Origin: Clostridia bacterium
GTDB lineage: Bacteria > Bacillota > Clostridia > Christensenellales > CAG-138
Assembly: GCA_017523925.1 (NCBI GenBank)
Contig: JAFWVQ010000058.1
Location: 19,135-83,134 of the forward strand
Direction: 5' to 3'
DNA length: 64,000 bases
Shown here: positions 16,513-24,418 of the stretch, piece after piece
How the letters are laid out: each line of letters starts with the position of its first letter
How positions within the stretch are numbered: position 1 is the stretch's first letter
Notes under the pieces: model-generated
What the model was told of the DNA's origin: nothing
The model's database searches: none
The model's input: only the letters and a program-made list of their open reading frames with translations
Translations under genes and position numbers: made by a program

Positions 16513-17190
16513 ATGGCAAAGAAACAGTTTAAGACGGAATCCAAGCGGCTGCTCGATCTGATGATCAACTCCGTTTACACGAACAAGGAGATCTTTCTGC
16601 GCGAGCTTATCTCAAACGCAAGCGATGCGCTCGACAAGCTGCATTTCAAGCTTTTGACCGATAATTCGGCGGCTTCCGGCGGCAGTCTCGAGATCCGCAT
16701 AGTTCCCGATAAGGAAAACCGCACGCTGACGATCATCGACAACGGCATCGGCATGACGCATGACGAGCTTGAGACCAATCTCGGCACGATCGCCAAGAGC
16801 GGCACTCTCGCATTCCGCAGCGCGATGCAGAAGAAGACCGAGGGCGAAGCGGAGGAAGCCGATGAAAATGCGCCCGCCGCGAACGAGCTCGAGGTCATCG
16901 GTCAGTTCGGCGTTGGCTTCTATTCGGCGTTCATGGTTGCGGATAAGATCACGGTGCTTTCCCGCGCCTACGGTTCGGACGAGGCGAATATCTGGGAGAG
17001 CACGGGCTTGGACGGCTACACCGTTTCCCCCGCCGAAAAATCGGACGGCTGCGGAACGGTGATAACGCTTCATCTTAAAGAGAACGGCGAGGACGAGCGC
17101 TTCGACCGCTATCTTGAAGATTACACGCTCAAGGAGCTTATCAAGAAGTATTCCGACTATATCCGCTACCCCATCAAGATGATGGTGTAG
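16513..17190 (+). CDS. htpG: Chaperone HtpG, N-terminal part before in-frame TAG
   Basis: These 225 residues are the ATPase domain of the Hsp90 homolog HtpG. The Bergerat fold motifs are intact: N-A-S-D-A-L-D-K near residue 37, D-N-G-I-G-M-T near 78, and [10 protein letters not shown] near 134. The start is the ATG after GAGGTGAAAGAT; a GTG three codons earlier is an alternative. The frame ends at TAG (17188-17190) directly after Y-P-I-K-M-M-V, a point where HtpG proteins normally continue. The same frame resumes after the stop as the rest of HtpG (17200-18483). It is under a CIRCE-controlled promoter. Whether the TAG is a mutation, a sequence error or read through cannot be decided here. Confidence 0.88.
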   Translation: MAKKQFKTESKRLLDLMINSVYTNKEIFLRELISNASDALDKLHFKLLTDNSAASGGSLEIRIVPDKENRTLTIIDNGIGMTHDELETNLGTIAKSGTLAFRSAMQKKTEGEAEEADENAPAANELEVIGQFGVGFYSAFMVADKITVLSRAYGSDEANIWESTGLDGYTVSPAEKSDGCGTVITLHLKENGEDERFDRYLEDYTLKELIKKYSDYIRYPIKMMV

Positions 17191-17199
17191 GAAACGCGC

Positions 17200-18483
17200 A
17201 TGAAGGAGCATGATTGCGACCACGACCACGAGGACGGCGAATGCGACTGCGAGCACAAGGAGCCCGAATACGAGACCGTCACCGAGGAGCAGACGCTGAA
17301 CAGCATGGTCCCGCTTTGGCGCCGCAATAAGGCGGAGCTTACGGACGAGGATTACAACGGCTTCTACACCGATAAATTCCACGATTACGAGGAGCCGCTT
17401 GCGCATATCCATTCGCGCACCGAGGGCGGCGTTACCTACAACTCGATACTGTTCATCCCCGCGAGCGCGCCGTACAACTATTTTTCCAAGAACTACAAGC
17501 GCGGACTTCAACTCTATTCCAACGGCGTTATGATAATGGAGAGCTGCGAGGATCTTCTGCCCGAGTATTTCGGCTTTGTGAAGGGTCTTGTGGATTCCTC
17601 CGATATCTCGCTTAATATCTCCCGCGAGATGCTTCAGCAGAGCCGCCAGCTTCGCGCGATCGCATCGGGTCTTAAAAAGAAGATAAAAGCCGAGCTTGAA
17701 AAGATGCTTGAATTCGACCGCGAGAAGTATGAAAAATTCTTCAAGGCGTTCGGGCTTTCGCTCAAATACGGCATCTATGAGAGCTACGGCATGGAGGCGG
17801 AGAACCTCAAGGATCTGCTGCTTTATAAGAGCGCGAAGGAGGATAAGCTCGTTACCCTCAAGGAATACGTTGCCCGCCTTATGGAGAATCAGACCGAGAT
17901 CTACTATGCTTGCGGCGAGAGCGAGGAGATGATAAAGGCGCTTCCGCAGTACAAGTATCTGATCGGCAAGGGCTACGACGTGCTTCTGATGACCGAGAAC
18001 GTGGACGAATTCATGCTGCGTATGCTGAACGGCTACGACGGCAAGCCCTTCAAGTCCATCACCGATAACGATATCAACATCCAGGACGAGGACGAGAAGA
18101 AGGCGCTTGAGCAGAAGCAGAAGGAGCACGCAGAGCTGCTTGAAGCGGTCAAGACAGCGCTGGACGGCAGGGTGAAGGAGGTTCGCCTTTCGATGAGGCT
18201 TGCGGACTCCCCCGCCGCACTGACCAGCGAAGGCCCGCTCTCGCTCGAGATGGAGAAGGTTCTTTCCGAAATGCCGATGGGCGGCGAAGCGAAGGCGGAG
18301 CGCGTTCTGGAGCTGAACCCCGACCACCCCGTTTTCGAGGCGCTTTTGAAGGTTAAGGACGATGAAGCGCTGCTCAAGAGCTATGCGGGCATACTCTACG
18401 GCCAGGCGCAGCTTCTTGCGGGGCTCAAGCTCGATGATCCCGCAAAGTTCGCGGAGAGCCTGAATGCGCTGCTTGTTAAATAA
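17200..18483 (+). CDS. htpG: Chaperone HtpG, middle and C-terminal part
   Basis: The frame is the same as that of 16513-17190 and is separated only by the TAG and three codons. It encodes 427 residues. A His/Asp/Glu/Cys-rich loop comes first (residues 1-25, D-H-D-H-E-D-G-E-C-D-C). The HtpG middle domain follows (T-L-N-S-M-V-P-L-W, then A-P-Y-N-Y-F, then S-x-D-I-S-L-N-I-S-R-E). The C-terminal dimerisation domain completes it. Both halves together make about 655 residues, the usual HtpG length. An ATG at 17200 with a weak AGGAA site could start a separate polypeptide, but without its ATPase domain it could not work alone. The loop is unusually rich in potential metal ligands. Confidence 0.85.
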   Translation: MKEHDCDHDHEDGECDCEHKEPEYETVTEEQTLNSMVPLWRRNKAELTDEDYNGFYTDKFHDYEEPLAHIHSRTEGGVTYNSILFIPASAPYNYFSKNYKRGLQLYSNGVMIMESCEDLLPEYFGFVKGLVDSSDISLNISREMLQQSRQLRAIASGLKKKIKAELEKMLEFDREKYEKFFKAFGLSLKYGIYESYGMEAENLKDLLLYKSAKEDKLVTLKEYVARLMENQTEIYYACGESEEMIKALPQYKYLIGKGYDVLLMTENVDEFMLRMLNGYDGKPFKSITDNDINIQDEDEKKALEQKQKEHAELLEAVKTALDGRVKEVRLSMRLADSPAALTSEGPLSLEMEKVLSEMPMGGEAKAERVLELNPDHPVFEALLKVKDDEALLKSYAGILYGQAQLLAGLKLDDPAKFAESLNALLVK

Positions 18484-18497
18484 GGATGATCAAATGG

Positions 18498-18527
18498 AAG
18501 GGCTGCTTCGGAAGGAGCAGCCCTTGT
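18498..18527 (+). terminator. htpG terminator
   Basis: AAGGGCTGCT pairs with AGCAGCCCTT around an 8-base loop, followed by a T-rich stretch, 15 bases after the stop. Confidence 0.8.
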
Positions 18528-18532
18528 TGTTT

Positions 18533-18629
18533 AGTTAATAGTGAATAATGAATAGTGAATAGTTGCGGTTGAAACGCCGAGGGCGTTTCTTCAGATTTAC
18601 AATTGAAATTCCGCAGGAATTTCTTCCTC
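18533..18629 (+). repeat. Dispersed palindromic repeat, copy A
   Basis: Tandem GTGAATA/ATGAATA heptamers lead into two palindromes: GAAACGCC-GAG-GGCGTTTC, then GAAATTCC-GCA-GGAATTTC. This copy carries an extra palindrome compared with copies B, C and D. Confidence 0.7.
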
Positions 18630-18784
18630 AATGTTCCGAAGGAAAGCATCATTTGCCGTAAGGCTTCCGCTCAAGGGGAAGGCTAAAATGGAAATGCCGC
18701 TCACCGAGCGGCATTTCCACATCAATGTCATCATTAGCCGAAGGCGGCTTCATTTTGCATCATAGGCGAAGCGACATCATTCCC
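18630..18784. other. Repeat-like spacer after htpG
   Basis: No gene is seen. Short GCCGAAGGC- and GGCGAAGC-type inverted motifs alternate with T-rich pieces, resembling the intergenic palindrome clusters of Faecalibacterium-like genomes. The strong hairpin at 18689-18719 is listed separately. Confidence 0.35.
18684..18719 (-). terminator. Terminator of the LRR dockerin gene
   Basis: A perfect 14-base-pair hairpin (TGGAAATGCCGCTC and its complement, 3-base loop) is followed on the minus strand by TTTTAG, about 65 bases after the stop. Confidence 0.7.
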
Positions 18785-20101
18785 TTACGCCAGTCCCATC
18801 GCGATTCGCAGAATAATTATCGCATCGGCAAGGGTGACGCTTCCGTTTCCGTCCATATCGGCGGCATCGGTATTCAGGCCGCTGCCGTCCGCGATACCCA
18901 TCGAAAGGCGCAGGGTGGATATGGCGTCCGCAACCGACACGCTGCCGTTGCCGTCAATATCGCCGGGGAGTGCCGTGCCGCCGGAGAAGCGGGCGATTAC
19001 GGTTCTGGTGGGGGTACCTTCAAACATGCAGATATATGCTCCATACCAATCATTCCATTCACCCTCGGAAATAAGCGCTCCGCTTTCATCATAAAAGCCT
19101 TCAAATACTGCGCCGTTCGCGGGATGAGCAAGGATACCGCTATTATATCTATATCCAATAAAACCGCTGCCTTCGGCGCGGATATGATCGAAATCAATCA
19201 GGGGATTACTGCTGAGATCAAGCTCGGTAAGGTTGTTGGAGTAGCAGCTCAGATACTGAAGCGCGGTGCAGCCGCTTACATCCAGCTCGGTAAGGTTGTT
19301 GGAGTTGCATTCCAGCTCCTCAAGCGCGATGCAGCCGCTTACATCCAGCTCGGTAAGGTTGTTGCCGTCGCAGTGCAGTAACCCAAGCTCGGGATTCTGA
19401 GTTAAATCCAGTTCCGTAAGGTTGTTGCCGCCGCAGTGCAGTATCCTAAGCCCGGGACTCTGCGTTACATCCAGCTCGGTAAGGTTGTTGCTGCGGCACT
19501 CCAGCCACCTAAGCGCGGTGCAGCCGGATATGTTTAACCCGGTGATTGCATTACCCGAGCACTCCAACCGGTTTAAGGCAGAGCAGCCCGAAACATCAAA
19601 CTGCTCAAGCGTATTTTCCGGGCATACACCTATGTACACCAGCTCAGTACAGTCCGAAAAGTCAAAATCACCCACCAGATCATACCAACCATCGAGAGGA
19701 GCGCAGTTCAACGGAAATCTGTTTGAAGCGCCTTCGAAGGTTGACTGTTCCGAATGCTTGCCCTCATTCGAAAAAGATACCACTTCCAAACGCAGCTCAC
19801 CGTTTACTTCCCTCCAGCGGAAAAAGCTACCTGACCATGTGGCGGGATTGCTCGGATCATAAGGATGCTCACCTGCCCACCAATTAGCCTTCTCGCCGTT
19901 CTTAACTCCATCTTCATCCGTTTGCTCCAAAAACTCCACGCATTTGGTGTAGTCATGAACATTATACCCATCGGGCACGGTCCAGTTGGGCGTGACCTCC
20001 GCCTTCACATCAAAGCGCGGCAGAGCCGAGGCGGGGATCGCCGCAAGGGCGAGGCAGAGCGCGAGGGCGAGTGCAAGCGCGTTCTTCATGGTTTTTTTCA
20101 T
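18785..20101 (-). CDS. Secreted leucine-rich repeat dockerin protein
   Basis: The 438-residue protein starts after CGGAGGGAAAAAC. It has a signal peptide (1-26) and an aromatic N-terminal domain. At least six leucine-rich repeats of 21 residues follow (about 170-300), with consensus L-x-x-L-x-C-x-x-N-N-L-T-E-L-D-V-S-G-C-x-A. A short Bacterial-repeat-like beta segment (about 320-370, F-E-G-F-Y-D-E-S-G) is next. A dockerin pair with D-I-D-G-N-G-S and D-M-D-G-N-G-S calcium loops closes the protein. LRRs of this cysteine-containing form usually bind proteins or glycans on the surface. No enzymatic motif is visible. The underlying DNA is a 63-base tandem array. A good promoter is at 20198-20226. 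Confidence 0.87.
   Translation of the reverse strand: MKKTMKNALALALALCLALAAIPASALPRFDVKAEVTPNWTVPDGYNVHDYTKCVEFLEQTDEDGVKNGEKANWWAGEHPYDPSNPATWSGSFFRWREVNGELRLEVVSFSNEGKHSEQSTFEGASNRFPLNCAPLDGWYDLVGDFDFSDCTELVYIGVCPENTLEQFDVSGCSALNRLECSGNAITGLNISGCTALRWLECRSNNLTELDVTQSPGLRILHCGGNNLTELDLTQNPELGLLHCDGNNLTELDVSGCIALEELECNSNNLTELDVSGCTALQYLSCYSNNLTELDLSSNPLIDFDHIRAEGSGFIGYRYNSGILAHPANGAVFEGFYDESGALISEGEWNDWYGAYICMFEGTPTRTVIARFSGGTALPGDIDGNGSVSVADAISTLRLSMGIADGSGLNTDAADMDGNGSVTLADAIIILRIAMGLA
19200..19560 (-). repeat. 63-base tandem repeats encoding LRRs
   Basis: AGCTCGGTAAGGTTGTTG-like blocks recur at exactly 63-base spacing (19221, 19284, 19347, 19410, 19473). Each unit encodes one 21-residue LRR. 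Nucleotide identity is high in the conserved part, so unit number could vary by recombination. Confidence 0.8.
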
Positions 20102-20197
20102 GTTTTTCCCTCCGATAAATATTTTTCGCTCCCGAGCCGCCGATCACAAAAGCGCGAACGGGCATCATGCGGCCGGCTTATGCCGAGTGCTTTTTAT

Positions 20198-20226
20198 ATT
20201 TTATACTGTTTCATAAAGGTTGTCAA
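20198..20226 (-). promoter_or_regulatory. Promoter of the LRR dockerin gene
   Basis: A consensus TTGACA (20221-20226 on the minus strand) and TAAAAT (20198-20203) are separated by 17 bases. Confidence 0.7.
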
Positions 20227-20504
20227 GCCTCGCCGCGCGGAAGTCGAGCGGAGCGAGGCGGAAGTGCGGCGGGGGCGAAAAAACGCTTTTTACTTTGCCT
20301 TTTTCATCCTTAAAAAAGATTTAATAAAAAAGTCATTATTTTTAAGAAAGCCTTAAGCTGTATATGTATAATAGGCTTCAAGGAAAGGAAAAAGCCGCAA
20401 ACGCGGCGGCGAGCGGATGTAATTTCCCGAAAGTCATGGTATAATTATTCGGAATACGGCTTTCGGTCGATAATGAAAGGACGCTCGAGAGAGCGAGAGA
20501 TCAA
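20227..20504 (+). other. Spacer with dipeptidase promoter
   Basis: No gene is seen. It contains an AT-rich tract (20281-20375), a GCCGC-AAAC-GCGGC hairpin near 20393-20406, and an extended -10 (TGGTATAAT, TATAAT at 20440-20445) without a clear -35, about 60 bases before the dipeptidase start. Confidence 0.45.
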
Positions 20505-21437
20505 ATGGAAAAGCTTTTCCCCGTTGCCGACGGGCATTGTGATTTTTTATACGGAATGGTGGAGCGCGGCTACGATCTCGCCGCGCCGAAGAAGGATCAG
20601 GCGATCCGGCTCGATAAGCTGATCGAGGGCGGCGTTAAGCTTCAGCTTTTCGCAGCATGGATAGATATGGAGCTGGATAAGAACCCGCTCAATCAATGCA
20701 TGGGCATGATCGACGCCTATTACCGAATGCTTGAAGCAAACCCGCGTCTTACGCCGCTGACGAAGGATTTTGACCCGACAGGCGAGCGGATAGCCACTGT
20801 GCTGACCGTGGAGGGCGGCGAAGCGATAGAGGCGACGGTATCAAACCTTCGCATACTGCACCGCCTCGGCGTTCGCGCGATGACGCTCACCTGGAACGAC
20901 GTGAACCGCCTCGCACACCCCGCCGCGAAGAAAACGAAGAAGGGGCTGACGGCGCTCGGCAAGGAAGTCATTTCGGAGATGTGCCGCCTTGGGATAGCGG
21001 TCGATCTTGCGCATCTTGGCGACCCGGGTATTGACGATGTGCTTTCTATCGCCACGCTCCCCGTGTTTTCATCCCACACCAACGCCCGCGCACTGTGCGA
21101 CGCGCCGCGCTGCATGAAGGATGAGCATATACGGGAGATCGCGAAAAGGGGCGGCGTTATCGGCGTGAACTTCTACCACAAGCAGCTCACCGAGGCGAAG
21201 ATGGCCACGGTGGACGACGTTATCCGCCATCTTGCGCATTATATCGAGGTGGGCGGCATCGGCTGCGCGGCGCTCGGCTCGGATTTCGACGGCATGGGGC
21301 GCTATATCGAGGGGCTTGAAACCAGCGGCGGGTATCCGCTTATCGCAGAAAGGCTGATAAAGCTGGGACTGAGCGAGGAGCAGGTTTCGGATATTATGTT
21401 CGGCAATCTCTATCGGTATATAATCGAATTTGCGTAA
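20505..21437 (+). CDS. Membrane dipeptidase (peptidase M19 family)
   Basis: The 310-residue zinc dipeptidase belongs to the renal-dipeptidase-like M19 family. Visible motifs: the first metal pair in A-D-G-H-C-D-F near residue 10, the carboxylate region T-V-E-G-G-E-A near 106, L-T-W-N-D-V-N near 130, V-D-L-A-H-L-G near 167, S-S-H-T-N-A-R near 188, and G-S-D-F-D-G-M near 262. The length is typical. No signal peptide is seen, so it is probably cytoplasmic and cleaves dipeptides, in keeping with amino acid fermentation. The ribosome site is weak (GAGAGAGCGAGAG). It appears to be transcribed alone from the 20440 promoter. Confidence 0.9.
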   Translation: MEKLFPVADGHCDFLYGMVERGYDLAAPKKDQAIRLDKLIEGGVKLQLFAAWIDMELDKNPLNQCMGMIDAYYRMLEANPRLTPLTKDFDPTGERIATVLTVEGGEAIEATVSNLRILHRLGVRAMTLTWNDVNRLAHPAAKKTKKGLTALGKEVISEMCRLGIAVDLAHLGDPGIDDVLSIATLPVFSSHTNARALCDAPRCMKDEHIREIAKRGGVIGVNFYHKQLTEAKMATVDDVIRHLAHYIEVGGIGCAALGSDFDGMGRYIEGLETSGGYPLIAERLIKLGLSEEQVSDIMFGNLYRYIIEFA

Positions 21438-21446
21438 CGCGAAAGC

Positions 21447-21475
21447 TTTAATTCAAGCCCGAAAAATGTTATAAT
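21447..21475 (+). promoter_or_regulatory. Promoter of the VTC-DUF4956 pair
   Basis: TTTAAT and TATAAT are separated by 17 bases, about 30 bases before the VTC gene. Confidence 0.5.
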
Positions 21476-21506
21476 AGCAAGGATAGGGTTTCGGAAAGGA
21501 GGCAGT

Positions 21507-22235
21507 ATGGCAAAGAGCAAAAACATCTTCACGCGCGTGGAGAAGAAATACGTTATCACAAAAGCGCAGCTCGACGCGATGCTGCCCACGCTGAACGAGC
21601 ATATGCACGAGGACGAATACGGCCTCAGCACTATATGCAGCACCTATTACGACACGCCCGATATGCGGCTGATCGGCGCTTCGATCATCGCCAAGACGTA
21701 TAAAGAAAAGCTGCGGCTTCGCTGCTACGGCGAGCCGAGCGAGGACGCGAACGCCTTTGTGGAGCTTAAAAAGAAGTTTAAGGGCATAGTGTACAAGCGG
21801 AGGATCATCATGCCGTACAGGGATGCTATAGCGTTCCTTTCGGGAAAATCACCGGGGCCGAACGATCAGATCGCAAGGGAGATCGCGTACACGCTGAGCT
21901 ATTACCCGAACCTGCGCCCCGCGATAAACATCTTCTGCGAGCGCATAGCCTACGAGGACAACGAGGACGAGAACCTGCGCTTGACCGTGGATCGTAACCT
22001 GCGCTACCGCATGGACGATCTGGACCTCACGCACGGCACGCACGGCACGCCGCTGCTGCCCGAGAACAGGTTCATCCTCGAGATAAAGACCGCGTTTTCG
22101 ATGCCCCTTTGGCTCGTTCATCTGCTTGATGAAAACAAGGTCTACCCCGGGAAATTCTCAAAATACGGCACCGCGTTCAATATGGAGCTTGAGAAAAAGC
22201 GCGCGGTCGATAAAAACAACACCTCATTTGAATAA
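21507..22235 (+). CDS. VTC domain polyphosphate polymerase-like protein
   Basis: The 242-residue protein has the VTC-domain fold of a triphosphate-tunnel enzyme. Visible features are the N-terminal R-V-E-K-K-Y segment, S-T-I-C-S-T-Y-Y-D-T-P near 38-48, basic and acidic tunnel strands (K-E-K-L-R-L-R-C-Y-G, V-E-L-K-K-K, I-C-E-R-I-A-Y-E) and L-E-I-K near 195. Yeast Vtc4 uses this domain to make polyphosphate from ATP; bacterial members are inferred to act on polyphosphate. The start follows AAGGAGGCAGT. The DUF4956 membrane gene starts 17 bases after the stop, a pairing common in Bacillota, often with CotH kinases. Confidence 0.88.
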   Translation: MAKSKNIFTRVEKKYVITKAQLDAMLPTLNEHMHEDEYGLSTICSTYYDTPDMRLIGASIIAKTYKEKLRLRCYGEPSEDANAFVELKKKFKGIVYKRRIIMPYRDAIAFLSGKSPGPNDQIAREIAYTLSYYPNLRPAINIFCERIAYEDNEDENLRLTVDRNLRYRMDDLDLTHGTHGTPLLPENRFILEIKTAFSMPLWLVHLLDENKVYPGKFSKYGTAFNMELEKKRAVDKNNTSFE

Positions 22236-22252
22236 GAAACGGAGGCAATCCT

Positions 22253-22939
22253 ATGGATATTATCAAAAGCATCTTTACCGGCACCCAGACCCCCATCACC
22301 GTTACGCTTACGGAGTATCTTATCTGCCTTGGCTCGGCGCTCGTTATGGGCATTTTGATCGCGCTCGTTGGCAGATTCCGCAGCAAGCAGACGCGCAGCC
22401 TTTCCGTTGCGCTTGCGCTGCTTCCGATGATCGTGCAAACGATAATTATGCTCGTTAACCGCGAATTCGGCGCGGGACTCGCCGTTGCCGGCGCATTCGG
22501 CCTTGTGCGCTTCCGCTCCGCTCCCGCCTCCGCGCGCGACATCGTTCTGATCGCGCTCTCCGTGGCCGTGGGTCTTGCGCTCGGCATGGGCACCGTTGGC
22601 ATAGCGGTCATACTCTGCGTTCTCGTGCTCGTGATACTGTTCATCCTCTCTCTGGTGGGCTTCGGCAGCTCCCCGAGCGGCGCAAGGAGCCTTCGCATCG
22701 TTATCCCCGAAACGCTGAACTACACCGAGGTTTTCAACGACGTTTTCCGCAAGTACACCTCACGCCATGAGCTTACCCGCGTTAAAACGACCAATATGGG
22801 CAGCCTGTTCCATCTTCAGTACGACATCATGCTCAAGAACCCCGCGAAGGAGAAGGAGTTCATCGACGAGCTGCGCATAAGAAACGGCAATCTCGAGATC
22901 GTATGCGCTTCGCCCGACGATGGGATGAAGGAGATCTGA
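22253..22939 (+). CDS. DUF4956 membrane protein
   Basis: The 228-residue protein has three or four hydrophobic spans in the first half (about 20-38, 48-66, 95-115 and 116-135), including the conserved G-L-V-R-F-R-S motif near 83. The soluble C-terminal half (about 145-228) is predicted to be alpha/beta. DUF4956 proteins are regular partners of VTC-domain proteins; a role as membrane partner in polyphosphate synthesis or export is inferred. The gene has its own ACGGAGGCAATCCT site and ends at a strong terminator (22961-23006). Confidence 0.85.
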   Translation: MDIIKSIFTGTQTPITVTLTEYLICLGSALVMGILIALVGRFRSKQTRSLSVALALLPMIVQTIIMLVNREFGAGLAVAGAFGLVRFRSAPASARDIVLIALSVAVGLALGMGTVGIAVILCVLVLVILFILSLVGFGSSPSGARSLRIVIPETLNYTEVFNDVFRKYTSRHELTRVKTTNMGSLFHLQYDIMLKNPAKEKEFIDELRIRNGNLEIVCASPDDGMKEI

Positions 22940-22960
22940 TTCAAACATAGAAACGATAAC

Positions 22961-23006
22961 GAACCGCGATCGGAACGGGCAATCCGTTCAATTCGCGGTT
23001 TTTTTG
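22961..23006 (+). terminator. Terminator of the VTC-DUF4956 operon
   Basis: ACCGCGA pairs with TCGCGGT around an inner CGGAACGGGCAATCCGTT hairpin, followed by seven T. Confidence 0.8.
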
Positions 23007-23028
23007 CTTTATCGTATTTGTTTTCGTT

Positions 23029-23580
23029 TTAGGCAAGTTCACTTTTTATCACCCTGTATGCGGGGTGATAATTCTTTCTGTAAACCTCGCTGTGATGCAC
23101 GGCGGGGCGGCCGAGCTTATCGTATTCAGCCATGAATCCCGCAAGCTCCTGTGCTGAAAACGGCGCTTTTCCGCTTTCCGCCATGCTTTTGAGCGCATCG
23201 AGCCTTAATTTAAAGCCATCCATGCTTCCGCAGGGACTTTCGGCGGACCGCACGAAGGCCGTTGCAAGCGCATTGAGCGCGGACTTGTCCCCGACCAGCG
23301 GTTCAAGATGAACGCGAACAAAGCCGCCGCCGATGGGCTCGGTTTTCGCGTGTGTTTCGTCCTTTTCCAGCCCCGCGCATTCCCTTTCGAGCATCTCACG
23401 CGCTCTTTCGGGGCTCGGTGCGAAGTGTCCGCAGCCGAATTCGCTTTGGTAGAGAAGCTTCACCGCGTCCTGCGGCGTCATGAGCGGGTAGAGCGCGAAA
23501 TGCATCGCAAGCGCGGCGAGGCTTTCGCTTGAAGCATTTAAGATATCGGTATCGTTCAAAATCCGTTTCCGTCCTTTCAT
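23029..23580 (-). CDS. Conserved hypothetical protein
   Basis: The 183-residue protein is soluble and without a signal peptide. I recall similar Clostridia proteins with a M-x-P-Q-D-A-V-K-L-x-Y-Q-x-E-F-G-x-G-H motif (here near residues 35-52) but no assigned function. Other conserved-looking pieces are G-G-G-F-V-R-V-H-L-E-P near 85 and H-H-S-E-V-Y-R-x-x-Y-x-P-A-Y-R near 160. The latter is rich in His, Tyr and Arg, so a nucleotide- or RNA-related activity is conceivable. The ATG used has no Shine-Dalgarno sequence; a TTG seven codons in, 12 bases after AAGGA, is an alternative start. It is divergent from the SSB-like gene. Confidence 0.65.
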   Translation of the reverse strand: MKGRKRILNDTDILNASSESLAALAMHFALYPLMTPQDAVKLLYQSEFGCGHFAPSPERAREMLERECAGLEKDETHAKTEPIGGGFVRVHLEPLVGDKSALNALATAFVRSAESPCGSMDGFKLRLDALKSMAESGKAPFSAQELAGFMAEYDKLGRPAVHHSEVYRKNYHPAYRVIKSELA

Positions 23581-23716
23581 AAAAGACCGCGCGAAGCATG
23601 GGACATGAGCTTTCGGCGAATCAATGCGCCGCCGAGCGATAATATTTGCGCCGCTTCCTTAATAGTATTAAAAGAACTCGAATTTTGCGGAAGGAAGCGG
23701 GATCCCCCGTTCGGCT

Positions 23717-24328
23717 ATGTTTGAAAATCTTAATTCAATAGAACTTATCGGTACTGTCGCATCGCCCGTCGAATACAGCCATTCGATCTGCGGCGAGGCG
23801 TTCTATCATACGAAGCTTGCAGTAAGGCGCTTGAGCGGCACGGAGGACTGCCTTCCCGTTACGATCAGCGAGCGGCTGCTCGGGAGCATGGAGGCGGAGT
23901 GCGGAATGCGCTTTTACGTTCACGGTCAGATACGCTCCTACAATCAAAGAAGCGAGCGCGGAAACCGCCTTATTATAACGGTTTTTGCCCGCGAGATCCG
24001 GCCTGCGGACGAGGGCGAAGCCGACCGCAACGAAGCGGAGCTTTCGGGCTATATCTGCAAGGAGGTCATCTACCGCAAAACGCCGTTTGAGCGGGAGATC
24101 GCGGATATACTTATCGCGGTCAACCGCCGCTACAACAAGTCGGACTATCTGCCGCTTATCGCCTGGGGCAGAAACGCGCGGTTTTTGAGCGATGCGCCGA
24201 TCGGCACGGAGCTTTCGATCGTCGGCAGGCTGCAAAGCCGCGAGTATAAGAAGCTGCTTGAGGACGGCACGGAGCAAACTCGCACCGCGTATGAGGTGAG
24301 CTGCTCGGCGGTGGAAGCGGGAGTGTAG
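23717..24328 (+). CDS. SSB-like protein with two OB folds
   Basis: The 203-residue protein begins N-S-I-E-L-I-G-T-V, the typical first strand of single-stranded DNA-binding proteins and PriB. The first OB fold (5-95) is followed by a second (about 105-198) with the same kind of strand (A-E-L-S-G-Y-I) and a D-Y-L-P-L-I-A-W-G-R-N-A segment, which is diagnostic of SSB/PriB. Such tandem-OB proteins are common beside the normal SSB in Clostridia, and their exact role is not settled. There is no acidic C-terminal tip of the canonical SSB type. The ribosome site is weak. It is followed directly by a dispersed repeat. Confidence 0.78.
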   Translation: MFENLNSIELIGTVASPVEYSHSICGEAFYHTKLAVRRLSGTEDCLPVTISERLLGSMEAECGMRFYVHGQIRSYNQRSERGNRLIITVFAREIRPADEGEADRNEAELSGYICKEVIYRKTPFEREIADILIAVNRRYNKSDYLPLIAWGRNARFLSDAPIGTELSIVGRLQSREYKKLLEDGTEQTRTAYEVSCSAVEAGV

Positions 24329-24334
24329 CTATTT

Positions 24335-24400
24335 TAGTGAATAGTGAATAATGAATAGTTGTGGTTGAAATTCCTGCGAAATTTCTTCAAGATTATTCAT
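24335..24400 (+). repeat. Dispersed palindromic repeat, copy B
   Basis: GTGAATA/ATGAATA heptamers are followed by GGTTGAAATTCC-TGC-GAAATTTC, then TTCAAGATTATTCA. The outer GAATAAT and ATTATTC form inverted ends. It fills the gap between two convergent genes. Confidence 0.75.
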
Positions 24401-24418
24401 TTTAAAGATTCACAGGTT

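Noticed and set aside
17188..17190. TAG in htpG as a pyrrolysine or generally recoded codon
   Set aside because: TAG ends the polymerase gene at 6774 normally, and no pyl genes or methylamine genes are in the window.
19200..19560. Regular 63-base repeats that could suggest a CRISPR array
   Set aside because: The units are in frame and encode 21-residue LRRs; there are no unique spacers and no cas genes.
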